Origin: Fodinibius sp051746985
GTDB lineage: Bacteria; Bacteroidota; Rhodothermia; Balneolales; Balneolaceae
Length of the DNA stretch: 64,000 nucleotides
Assembly (NCBI GenBank): GCA_051746985.1
Contig: JBNJFP010000014.1
Span: 1-64,000, forward strand
Direction: 5' to 3'
In this document: positions 52,802 to 60,736 of the stretch, in pieces
Layout of the letters: each line of letters starts with the position of its first letter
Numbering within the stretch: position 1 is the first letter of the stretch
The notes under the pieces: model-generated
What the model saw: only the letters and a program-made list of their open reading frames with translations
Database searches by the model: none
Told to the model about the DNA's origin: nothing
Translations under genes and position numbers: made by a program

Positions 52802-54276
52802 TATTTCTTTAATTCTTTAGTAAATAAAAACCCCACAAACAGGGATGAAAATAACAAAATTAACAATGCAAAGGGAGCCGCTTCTGCAAACATCGCTTCT
52901 CCTGTATAAGACCACACGTTCAATGCCAACGTATCAAAGCCTATAGGTGATAATAAAAACGTTATGGATAACTCTTTCATTGCAGATAAAAAAACCAAAG
53001 ATGCCGCTGCAATAATTCCACCACGTAATAATGGAAAAGTAACTTTAAAAAATGACTTGATGGAAGAATATCCCAAGGACTGCGCCGCTTCTTCAAGGTC
53101 GGCCGGAGCCTGATACAGCGCACTGCGCACTGGTCCGATAGCTTCCGCCAAAAAATGCAAAGAGTAAGCAATCACCAATAGCAACAACGACTGATACAAA
53201 ACAGTGGAAACCTGCAGGGAGAAAAATACAAATGCCAAAGCAAACGCAAGCGGTGGAGTAGCATATCCCAGATAAGCTACCCGCTCAATGGGATTGCTGA
53301 ATCGTGATTTGTATCGAACACCGATATAGGCTAATGGTAACGCCAAACCGGTAGTGAGTACCGCTGCGGGCGCCGAAGCCTGCACCGAATTTGCAAAAGC
53401 CTCATACAAATTGCTGGCCACCGCAGCAAAAGCAGTTTGGTTCAACCAGAAAACGATAGAAGAAACCGGCAGTATTACAGACACTAAAAACAGTACTCCA
53501 ACAAAGGTATAAGCCGGAACTGCCCAAGAACCCAGCTCAAGATAACTTTTGGCCTTTGCCACCCCGCGTCCCAGCCGGTGATAAATTGCTTTCTTCAGCA
53601 ACTTGTACTCTAATACCAAAGCCCCAGTAGTGAGTGCCAGAAGCATTAACGCTAACCAAGCTGCATAAATGCGATCATAAGCGGCAATGTATTGCAGATA
53701 CAGAGCATAACTAAACGTCTCAAAACGCATCAATGAAACCGTCCCAAAATCCCCGATTACATGCAAGCTAACCAGCAGCGACCCTGCCAACAAGGCGGGT
53801 CTGAGCTGAGGTAAAATCACTTTGAAAAATGTTGACCGAGCATCGTGTCCTAACGATCGGGACACTTCTTCGATTGATCGATCCATACCCGCCAACCCGG
53901 TACGAATATTTAAATACAAATAGGGAAAGGTGCACAAGGTAAGTACAATCAGCGATCCCCAAAAACCGTTTATCCTGGGCAGTACCCACCCAAACCACGC
54001 ATTAAACGTACCATTGTAGCCCCCCATCCCAAGCAATGCGTAAGCCATAACATAACCGGGGATAGCAAGGGGTAATACTCCTAAAAGTGTTACAAAACGA
54101 CGCGCCCTTATTTTTATTCGTACTGATAAATATGCAAGTGGTAAAGAAATCAAAATCCCCAGAACAAGCACCCCGAACGTTAAGAGCAAAGTGTTACCTA
54201 ACAGACGAAGATTTCGCATTCTAAAAACCACATCGTTGAGCATTTCGGGTGATGCATCAAACGCTCTGATCAACAA
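52801..54276 (-). CDS. iron-type ABC transporter permease (FbpB-like), start uncertain
   Basis: A fused double permease with two BPD_transp_1 domains. The two EAA motifs are SRSLGHDARSTFFKVILP and AQSLGYSSIKSFFKVTFP. The TTG at 54276 gives 491 residues but cuts off an obvious first membrane helix. The frame stays open upstream to about 54408 and codes for TNRNSKSPPWYLLVTAGVIA and on into LIPLVYLLI. No ATG, GTG or TTG lies there; ATA at 54381 (RAIISTN follows) or ATT/ATC near 54370 are candidates. Either a rare start codon is used or an ATG has been lost. No substrate-binding protein gene is nearby. Confidence 0.88.
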   Translation of the reverse strand: MLIRAFDASPEMLNDVVFRMRNLRLLGNTLLLTFGVLVLGILISLPLAYLSVRIKIRARRFVTLLGVLPLAIPGYVMAYALLGMGGYNGTFNAWFGWVLPRINGFWGSLIVLTLCTFPYLYLNIRTGLAGMDRSIEEVSRSLGHDARSTFFKVILPQLRPALLAGSLLVSLHVIGDFGTVSLMRFETFSYALYLQYIAAYDRIYAAWLALMLLALTTGALVLEYKLLKKAIYHRLGRGVAKAKSYLELGSWAVPAYTFVGVLFLVSVILPVSSIVFWLNQTAFAAVASNLYEAFANSVQASAPAAVLTTGLALPLAYIGVRYKSRFSNPIERVAYLGYATPPLAFALAFVFFSLQVSTVLYQSLLLLVIAYSLHFLAEAIGPVRSALYQAPADLEEAAQSLGYSSIKSFFKVTFPLLRGGIIAAASLVFLSAMKELSITFLLSPIGFDTLALNVWSYTGEAMFAEAAPFALLILLFSSLFVGFLFTKELKK

Positions 54277-54401
54277 ATATACAAGTGGTATTAATACCCC
54301 TGCGGCAATAACACCCGCAGTAACAAGCAGATACCACGGTGGGGATTTACTATTTCTATTTGTGCTGATAATGGCTCTTATCTTTCTCTGGGACGTGAAA
54401 A

Positions 54402-54420
54402 ATTTAGATCAAATCTAAAT
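54402..54420 (-). promoter_or_regulatory. 19-bp palindromic operator upstream of the iron-type permease
   Basis: ATTTAGATCAAATCTAAAT is a perfect palindrome with 8-bp arms and a 3-base centre. It lies about 20-40 bases before the probable permease start. Length and symmetry fit a DtxR/IdeR-type or Fur-type metalloregulator box, in keeping with the iron-type transporter, though the bases do not match the Fur consensus. The rest of 54421-54604 shows nothing else clear. Confidence 0.6.
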
Positions 54421-54604
54421 AGAATGCATCTTGATAGCAACCCTTCGGTGATAATTATTAGCTGCATTTATCCCCATTACTAATTTCAAAAAGCTTTATT
54501 AATCTTTTTTATCTAAAACGTTTTGTACCAACCCTTTTTTTAAGTAAAATTAGCATAGTACATACTAAAACAATTCATCCCAATTCATTAACTACTAAAG
54601 ACTT

Positions 54605-55087
54605 ATGAAACGAACAGGTATTTTTCTTATAACAGCGGCCATAGCAATTAGCTTGTTGCAAGCTTGTGGACCAAGCGAAGAAGAAATCCAGGAACGAGAG
54701 CAGGCACGACAAGACTCTCTTGAACAAGTCCGTCAGCAAGAACTCGAGCAACAACGCCAAGACTCTCTTGAACAAGCACGACAAGACAGTATTGAAGCTG
54801 CCGAAAAAGAAGAAGAACGTAACCGAATTGAATATGACGAGAATGGCAAATATGCCGTTCAAGTTGAATCCTGGCGATCGGAAGTTAAGGCCGAACAACA
54901 AGTTCAAAAATGGGTTGATCGTGGCTATGAAAATGCATACGTCGTAAAAATGGGTAACGAAGATACTGGTGATGTGTGGTTCCGCGTGCGATTAGGCCGG
55001 GTTGATTCTGAAGAAATGGCCGAGAAGCTCGAGGATAAGTTGATGCGAAATCATGATGCAAAATCCTGGACTTCTATCCTCGAATAG
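54605..55087 (+). CDS. SPOR domain lipoprotein
   Basis: A 160-residue lipoprotein with lipobox LLQAC (Cys about 21). A charged Glu/Gln/Arg/Ser-rich coiled linker (about 25-80) with repeated RQDSLEQ units comes before a SPOR domain (about 85-160: GKYAVQVESWRSEVKAEQQVQ and VWFRVRLGRVDSEEMAEKL). SPOR domains bind peptidoglycan stripped of stem peptides, usually at the division site. Monocistronic with a terminator after it. Confidence 0.92.
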   Translation: MKRTGIFLITAAIAISLLQACGPSEEEIQEREQARQDSLEQVRQQELEQQRQDSLEQARQDSIEAAEKEEERNRIEYDENGKYAVQVESWRSEVKAEQQVQKWVDRGYENAYVVKMGNEDTGDVWFRVRLGRVDSEEMAEKLEDKLMRNHDAKSWTSILE

Positions 55088-55136
55088 TAAACAAAAGCCG
55101 ACTTTTCAATTCCCATAACTCAGAATCCAAATTTTT

Positions 55137-55172
55137 AAAAAGCACCGTAATATTCTGCGGTGCTTTTTTATT
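55137..55172 (+). terminator. Rho-independent terminator of the SPOR gene
   Basis: AGCACCG (55141-55147) pairs with CGGTGCT (55158-55164), extended by A/T pairs, then a run of Ts. It lies 50 bases after the SPOR stop and ends just before the next gene begins. Confidence 0.92.
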
Positions 55173-55179
55173 TTTTGAC

Positions 55180-56145
55180 TTGGATATCACTCTCCCAAAA
55201 ACAATTACGAACCTTTACAAGATGGGGCACCCATACTCAAACATACCCACTGAGCCCATTGCTCTCAATAATTATGTCCATAAGCACGAATCGAGACATA
55301 ATTTAAAGGAGGGAACGCAAGCACAAATTGTTTGGAATAACGAGCAAACACCCCAAAAAACGAAGCAGGCTCTCGTTTACCTGCACGGGTTTCGTGCTTC
55401 TCACCCCGAAGGAAATCCTGTACATAAGACCATTGCGAAACATTTCGGATACAACCTTTACTTAAGCAGGATGGAAGAACATGGCGTTAAAGCATCATAT
55501 CCCCTGCTAAACCTGACCGAGAAAAAAATGTTGCAATCTGCAATATTTGCCATTGAAATAGGCAAACGGCTTGGAGAAAAGGTAACTCTTATGGGGACTT
55601 CAACCGGGGCTTCTTTAGCCTTGTACCTCGCTTCAAAACCACAATATCAACCACACATTTCGTCACTGATTTTATATTCCCCACTTATTGAATTTTATGG
55701 AATAAGTAATCATTTCCTGACCAATAATCTTGGGAGAAAAATCCTGCAGTTTATTCCCGGAAATAAATATCTAATTACCTCCCCAAACAGCACCTACGCC
55801 GAGGATCGAATTTGGAATAAAAGTTATGCCACAGCCGGTGCAATTGCTCTTGGAGCCTTTGTTGAACATCACATGAAAGAGTCGCTTTTTCAGAAAGTCA
55901 CCCATCCTACCTTTGTAGGATATTATTATAAAAACAGACGCGAACAAGACAAAGTGGTGTCTGTATCCGCAATAAAAAAATTGATTGAAAATATTGGTAC
56001 GCGCACAGAATTATTGGAAACTGCCAATTTTCCACAAGCGCGCACCCACGTAATCTGTAATTCTCTACTCTCAAAATCGGTTAACGATGTTATCGGTAAC
56101 ACCAAAAAATTTCTAAAAATGGTTGGCTCCCATGAGAATAGCTAA
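55180..56145 (+). CDS. alpha/beta hydrolase
   Basis: A 321-residue hydrolase. LVYLHGFRASHPEGNPVH (about 66-83) gives the oxyanion loop, GTSTGASLALYLA the nucleophile elbow (Ser about 139), and RTHVIC near the end is where the catalytic His would be. The start shown is TTG at 55180; an ATG at 55222 (MGHPYSNIPTEP) is the other choice. Relatives usually carry an extra N-terminal anchor or signal that is missing here; the terminator right upstream leaves no room for one. Substrate unknown. Confidence 0.82.
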   Translation: MDITLPKTITNLYKMGHPYSNIPTEPIALNNYVHKHESRHNLKEGTQAQIVWNNEQTPQKTKQALVYLHGFRASHPEGNPVHKTIAKHFGYNLYLSRMEEHGVKASYPLLNLTEKKMLQSAIFAIEIGKRLGEKVTLMGTSTGASLALYLASKPQYQPHISSLILYSPLIEFYGISNHFLTNNLGRKILQFIPGNKYLITSPNSTYAEDRIWNKSYATAGAIALGAFVEHHMKESLFQKVTHPTFVGYYYKNRREQDKVVSVSAIKKLIENIGTRTELLETANFPQARTHVICNSLLSKSVNDVIGNTKKFLKMVGSHENS

Positions 56146-56204
56146 AAATAAGTGCCCTACAGCCCTTTTTAGATCGATTTATGATTTATTTGCTATAATA
56201 ATTT

Positions 56205-56309
56205 GTAGAAACCAGTAGAATTACTGTATATTGAATTGCGCTCAAGTAGCGTCTCTCTTGATGAATAGTCAGGGCCTCACACCTGATACGTGTGAGGCCT
56301 TATTTTTTT
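56205..56309 (+). ncRNA. candidate small RNA ending in a strong terminator
   Basis: In the 345-base gap 56146-56490, an extended -10 box TGCTATAAT (56191-56199) is followed about 75 bases later by a perfect 10-bp hairpin, GGCCTCACAC / GTGTGAGGCC (56273-56299), and a T-run to 56309. The transcript would be about 105 bases and contains no open frame. The hairpin could simply end the hydrolase transcript, whose stop is 127 bases before it. No known RNA family recognised. Confidence 0.4.
56273..56309 (+). terminator. Rho-independent terminator
   Basis: Perfect 10-bp GC-rich stem with a 7-base loop, followed by TTATTTTTTT. It could serve the hydrolase gene upstream or the candidate small RNA. Confidence 0.93.
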
Positions 56310-56490
56310 GAATCATTTTTCCCTCCTGATCGTAAGCCATTAATAATTTGTAACTCTATACTATAATGGCTTTCTATACTCGTACTATTTTGGGGCTTTT
56401 TTCATTTTTGCGAACCATGTTCATAAATTTTTTTATGTTTAGTCGTTCATATCGTAACGCAAAAAGTTCTCTAACAACAAATCCGCAATA

Positions 56491-56853
56491 ATGAAAAATT
56501 TTAAAATCAATCACAGACAGGTACAGTCTTACGATGTTCTGGAGTTATGCGGTGAGCTCGATGCCCATACGGCCTCTCAGTTGGAAGATTCACTTAAGAA
56601 ATTAATAGATAGAAACAAACATAAGATTATTGTCAACTGCGATGATCTGGATTATATCGCAAGTGCGGGCTTAGGTGTTTTTATGGCTTATATCGAAGAT
56701 GTGCGCTCGCTGGGAGGCGATATTAAGCTTACAAATATGAACCCAAAGGTTTATAATGTTTTCGACCTGTTAGGTTTTCCATCACTCTACGACATCTTGG
56801 AAAAAGAAGATGACGCTATTGAAAAATTTGAAAATGACGGAAACGAATCCTAA
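56491..56853 (+). CDS. STAS-domain anti-sigma factor antagonist (RsbV/SpoIIAA type)
   Basis: A 120-residue STAS protein: DVLELCGELDAHTASQLEDS (about 15-34), then NCDDLDYIASAGLGVFMAY with Ser58 where these antagonists are phosphorylated. The usual Asp before the serine is Ala. It should switch between a phosphorylated inactive form and a form that binds its anti-sigma-type kinase. First gene of a three-gene partner-switching unit with an RsbW-like kinase (six bases on) and an RsbU-like phosphatase. Confidence 0.92.
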   Translation: MKNFKINHRQVQSYDVLELCGELDAHTASQLEDSLKKLIDRNKHKIIVNCDDLDYIASAGLGVFMAYIEDVRSLGGDIKLTNMNPKVYNVFDLLGFPSLYDILEKEDDAIEKFENDGNES

Positions 56854-56859
56854 ATCGCC

Positions 56860-57279
56860 TTGGCAAAACCTACCTCATATAGCATTTCTGTACAGGCTTC
56901 AACGAAGCATTTGGCAAAGGTGCGCAACTTTGTGGCAAAGCACGCTACGGCGTTTGGGTTCAGCAAACAGGAGGTAGCCGATATTCGTTTGGCTGTTGAT
57001 GAAGCCTACACCAATATCATCAAACACGCCTATAATAATGATGAACATAAAACCGTAGATATTGAATTGGGATATAACAGCAGAAAATTTTGGGTTTCTC
57101 TGTTAGATACAGGCGATGCTTTTGACCCTACAAGATATTCCAAACCAGATGTTCGGCAAAAAATTAAAGAAAAAAAGCGCGGTGGTGTGGGCGTTTATCT
57201 TATAAAAAAACTTATGGACAACGTGGAATACCATACCCAGGATTCGGTGAATGAAATCAGGATGACTAAAACCAAGTAG
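56860..57279 (+). CDS. RsbW/SpoIIAB-like serine kinase (anti-sigma factor type ATPase)
   Basis: A 139-residue HATPase_c_2 protein with a TTG start; no ATG is available early enough to keep the fold. The N-box is VDEAYTNIIKHAY (about 47-59), the G1-type motif LLDTGDAFDP and the G2 GGVGVYLIKKLMD. It should bind and phosphorylate the STAS protein next door and hold an unknown partner when the antagonist is phosphorylated. No sigma factor gene is adjacent, so the output could be a remote sigma factor or another target. Confidence 0.92.
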   Translation: MAKPTSYSISVQASTKHLAKVRNFVAKHATAFGFSKQEVADIRLAVDEAYTNIIKHAYNNDEHKTVDIELGYNSRKFWVSLLDTGDAFDPTRYSKPDVRQKIKEKKRGGVGVYLIKKLMDNVEYHTQDSVNEIRMTKTK

Positions 57280-57283
57280 CATT

Positions 57284-59014
57284 TTGAGCATTTCTAATAA
57301 ATATGACGAGGAGCATTCCCGATTTGAATTAAAAACACTACTTGAGACTTCTCGGCTTCTCATCGAGTCTCAAGACATGGATTTTGTTCTGAACAACCTC
57401 CTGCTCATTACTATGGGTAAACTTATGGTAAGCAAGGCCATGGTGCTGCTTTACCAGCCCGGCAGCGATAATTATGTTATATCAAAATCCAAGGGCCGTG
57501 ATTGCCCACCAGAAGGAGAAACCATTGCCTTTGAATGGGATGACGAAATTAAAGAACAGCCAGTAATACAGTGTGGCATAGATGATTTTGAGATGCCGGA
57601 ACTTATTCACGGAGATCACAACTGCGTCTTTTTTAATTTACAAACGAGTAATAACCATATTGGGTTCTTATGCTTAGGATCAAAAGGAACTAAAAAGCCA
57701 TTAAGTGACCATGAAATAGAGTTTGTTGAAAGCCTCTCTATCATATCCTCAGTTGCCATTGCTAACTCTCGTATGTTTACCGAGCTGCGACGAATCAATC
57801 GCATGCTTGACAAAAAAGTGTATGAACTGAATACCCTATTCGACCTCAGCAAAGATTTTAACATTCTGGTTGATCGCGATGAAATTATCCGCATTTTCAA
57901 GTTTGCCATGCTGGGCCAAATGCTTATCCGAAAGTTCTTTTTTGTGCTCGAAATTGATGGCGAACGAAAGGTAATGACTACCAGCGGTATTCAAGGCACT
58001 CTTTCCGAAGATGATATGGACCGGCTTTTTGAACTTGAGAAAGATCTTACCGAGGTTGACGCTACCTTATCCGAGGAAGTTCCCTTTTTAAAGAAAAATG
58101 AAATCAAGGCTGTTATCGGCTTGCAATTTCAGAGTGAACGTGTTGCCCTGGTTGGGGTTGGTGGACGGGCCAATAACGAATCCTATAGCACATCCGACTA
58201 TAATTTTTTGCAATCGCTGGGAAATCTGGCAGTGCTTTCTATCCAAAAAACATACCTGCTTGAAGAGCGGATTGAGAAAGAGCGCATGGAAGAAGAGTTG
58301 GATATTGCCAAAAGCATCCAAGAAGGGCTTCTTCCTGATCCCATTCCCACCAGCAAAGAGCTCGATATTTCTGCAACAAATATATCTTCCTATCAAGTTG
58401 GTGGTGACTATTTTGATATTCTTGAAGCACCCGATGACAGGCTACTTTTTGCCATTGGTGATGTGACCGGCAAGGGAATGCCAGCAGCTCTTTTGATGGC
58501 GAACCTACAAGCCATGTTACATGTACTATTGCCCGTTGATATTTCGCTTGATGAGGCCACCGGACGAATCAATGATATCATTTTTGAAAACACGCCCAGT
58601 GATAAATTTATAACGTTTTTCTGGGGAATTTTTAATTCTCAAACCCATGAATTTCAATACGTAAATGCGGGACACAACCCCCCAATTTTGCTTAAAAACG
58701 ATCATAAAAAGATTAAAGAACTTACTAAGGGTGGACTCATTTTGGGGGCTACGTCAACCCTAACCCCTTACGAGAAACAAACTGTCGTCCTTTCGCAAGA
58801 CGATGTGTTAGTAATGTACACTGATGGCGTCACCGAAGCTAAAAATGCTGATGAAACGGAAGAGTTTGGGGAAGAACGACTTTATGATTGTATAAGAAAG
58901 TACCGCGATGGATCAGCAGCTGATATTCAAGATGCGATTATTAATGACATCAAAAATTTTTCTGAGGATATCCATACCGACGACATCACCCTGATTATCA
59001 TCAAGGTTAATTAA
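57284..59014 (+). CDS. GAF-domain PP2C/SpoIIE-type phosphatase (RsbU-like)
   Basis: A 576-residue protein with a TTG start four bases after the kinase stop. It has two GAF-like sensor domains (about 20-165 and 180-330), a linker helix LEERIEKERMEEELDIAKSI typical before PP2C, and a PPM-type phosphatase domain (about 345-575) with metal-binding GGDYFDI, GDVTGKGMPAALLM and MYTDGVTEA, and a final DDITLI. It should dephosphorylate the STAS antagonist when a cytoplasmic signal is sensed. Its end overlaps the convergent mltF gene by eight bases. Confidence 0.93.
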   Translation: MSISNKYDEEHSRFELKTLLETSRLLIESQDMDFVLNNLLLITMGKLMVSKAMVLLYQPGSDNYVISKSKGRDCPPEGETIAFEWDDEIKEQPVIQCGIDDFEMPELIHGDHNCVFFNLQTSNNHIGFLCLGSKGTKKPLSDHEIEFVESLSIISSVAIANSRMFTELRRINRMLDKKVYELNTLFDLSKDFNILVDRDEIIRIFKFAMLGQMLIRKFFFVLEIDGERKVMTTSGIQGTLSEDDMDRLFELEKDLTEVDATLSEEVPFLKKNEIKAVIGLQFQSERVALVGVGGRANNESYSTSDYNFLQSLGNLAVLSIQKTYLLEERIEKERMEEELDIAKSIQEGLLPDPIPTSKELDISATNISSYQVGGDYFDILEAPDDRLLFAIGDVTGKGMPAALLMANLQAMLHVLLPVDISLDEATGRINDIIFENTPSDKFITFFWGIFNSQTHEFQYVNAGHNPPILLKNDHKKIKELTKGGLILGATSTLTPYEKQTVVLSQDDVLVMYTDGVTEAKNADETEEFGEERLYDCIRKYRDGSAADIQDAIINDIKNFSEDIHTDDITLIIIKVN

Positions 59015-60548
59015 ACAGCCCCATAACTCCGGTGCCTACGGTTCCCGTCTCTTCGTCACCAAGCCGTTCATTCATCGTCAAAATACTTTCGTAGGTTTTG
59101 TATCTATTTTTTATCTCTTTCACGTACCGGACCGTTTCTATCCCCCTACAAAAACCATAACGGGCATCTTTGTAATATTTACGCTGCATTAATTTCAGGA
59201 GGGCATCTTCGGCGTTTTCCCATTTATTGGGATCTTTATTCTGATCCATTGCCAGCCTGCGGGCATCAGCAATATGGCCGGGTCCTGCATTATAGGTAGC
59301 CAAGGCAAAGGACCATTTATTGGTACTGTCCATATAGGAATAGTGATCGAGGTGTTCCTTAATAATCCGAACCCCTTCTTTGATATTTGTTTCTACATCA
59401 TAAAGCTGCTCTTCATTGGGCACCTCAGAAAAACGAGGCATAACCTGCATCAATCCCACGGCCCCTGCCCAACTCTTTGATTGTGGGTTAAACTTTGTTT
59501 CCTGAGCAGCAATAGAAGCTACTAACAGCCAATCCACATTAGCCGAGTCGGCTATCTGTTTTATAAGATCATCATAAGGTGAAATAACTCCAGATCCCCG
59601 AGCAGATAGCTCCGGATTGTAATAGCCTGCAATTTGTTGGCCCGCTTCAAAATAGCGTTTCCGTAATATATTTAAGAACGTAGAACGTTTGGGATTTTCT
59701 CCTGACTGCCCAAATCGAAAGTGTTTATACAGAAATCCATTCAATTTTGACTCTAAATCCGACGAGTTTTTCCTGATAGCCCAGGAAATAGTATCCTTTT
59801 CTGCAATTGTTGGCCCCTTCACAAGTCCGTCCATATACGTATTAGAAGCGTTAAAAATATTGTCATCAGCGACGGTGGCCGAAAAATTATTATTAGAAAT
59901 CTCAAACAATACTGCTTCGGTATCCTTGGTATTCGGTACTAAGTGTGTAACGAGATTGGTTCCTTGGTTTTGCAAGTTTTTCATGCGGTAATAGTAAGAA
60001 CTATTCCGACGGACCGTGATGGGAATATCTCGCTCGACAACCTCTTCTAAGGTTTGGGGCGGTTCTTCAATCGCTTGTGAAAATACCAATACTTGATCCA
60101 CCAAATTATAAGGACGAGTAAACTTGACGTATTTTTTTCGTTCTTCAGTAGCCGCATAGTTAGCGGCTATCAAGTCACCGACTCCACTATTCAGTAAATC
60201 ATAGGGATTTTCATCGGGGCCAACCACAATAACTTCAAGGGCCAAATCGTGCTCATTGGCAAATTCCTTTACGAGCTCGTACTCGAACCCCCATTCAAGC
60301 CCCTGGTGCAAAAAATACGTGTTAGAACTATAGCGAGTGATCATCTTGAGAGTTCCATCCTCTTTAATATCCTCATAGTCTCTGTCAATGGGTTCTGTAA
60401 CAGAAACATCCAACCCCTCTTCTGAATTTTCCTCCACAAATCGATCGATATCATCGGTTTTAACGCATCCTGTACTTAAGATAAGTACAGAAAACATACC
60501 AACAACGGTATTTCTGATTCTTGATGTAAATAAATTACAGTTTTGCAT
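59007..60548 (-). CDS. membrane-bound lytic murein transglycosylase F (MltF)
   Basis: About 513 residues from the ATG at 60546-60548, chosen because it is followed by a lipoprotein signal (ILSTGC). An N-terminal solute-binding-type domain (about 65-300; LKMITRYSSNTYFLHQG and EERKKYVKFTRPYN) is followed by a lytic transglycosylase (SLT) domain (about 330-480) with catalytic Glu in AAQETKFNP and AVGLMQVMP, plus NAGPGH. It cleaves glycan strands at the outer membrane. Convergent with the phosphatase gene, overlapping by eight bases. Confidence 0.94.
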   Translation of the reverse strand: MQNCNLFTSRIRNTVVGMFSVLILSTGCVKTDDIDRFVEENSEEGLDVSVTEPIDRDYEDIKEDGTLKMITRYSSNTYFLHQGLEWGFEYELVKEFANEHDLALEVIVVGPDENPYDLLNSGVGDLIAANYAATEERKKYVKFTRPYNLVDQVLVFSQAIEEPPQTLEEVVERDIPITVRRNSSYYYRMKNLQNQGTNLVTHLVPNTKDTEAVLFEISNNNFSATVADDNIFNASNTYMDGLVKGPTIAEKDTISWAIRKNSSDLESKLNGFLYKHFRFGQSGENPKRSTFLNILRKRYFEAGQQIAGYYNPELSARGSGVISPYDDLIKQIADSANVDWLLVASIAAQETKFNPQSKSWAGAVGLMQVMPRFSEVPNEEQLYDVETNIKEGVRIIKEHLDHYSYMDSTNKWSFALATYNAGPGHIADARRLAMDQNKDPNKWENAEDALLKLMQRKYYKDARYGFCRGIETVRYVKEIKNRYKTYESILTMNERLGDEETGTVGTGVMGLFN

Positions 60549-60736
60549 AATTGTATATTGGTTATCCGAAGTAAAACCTATATGCAAATATCTTTACCAA
60601 CGTTCATTTTATTTCCGTATAAAATACCCAAAATTCTTGGGAAATCGGTTAATACAATAAATTTCTAATGTTCATTAATCCCGATCTTTTGTTTTGCTCT
60701 TTAGTCTTTAACAGTAAAACAGATTGTTTCGTTTTG

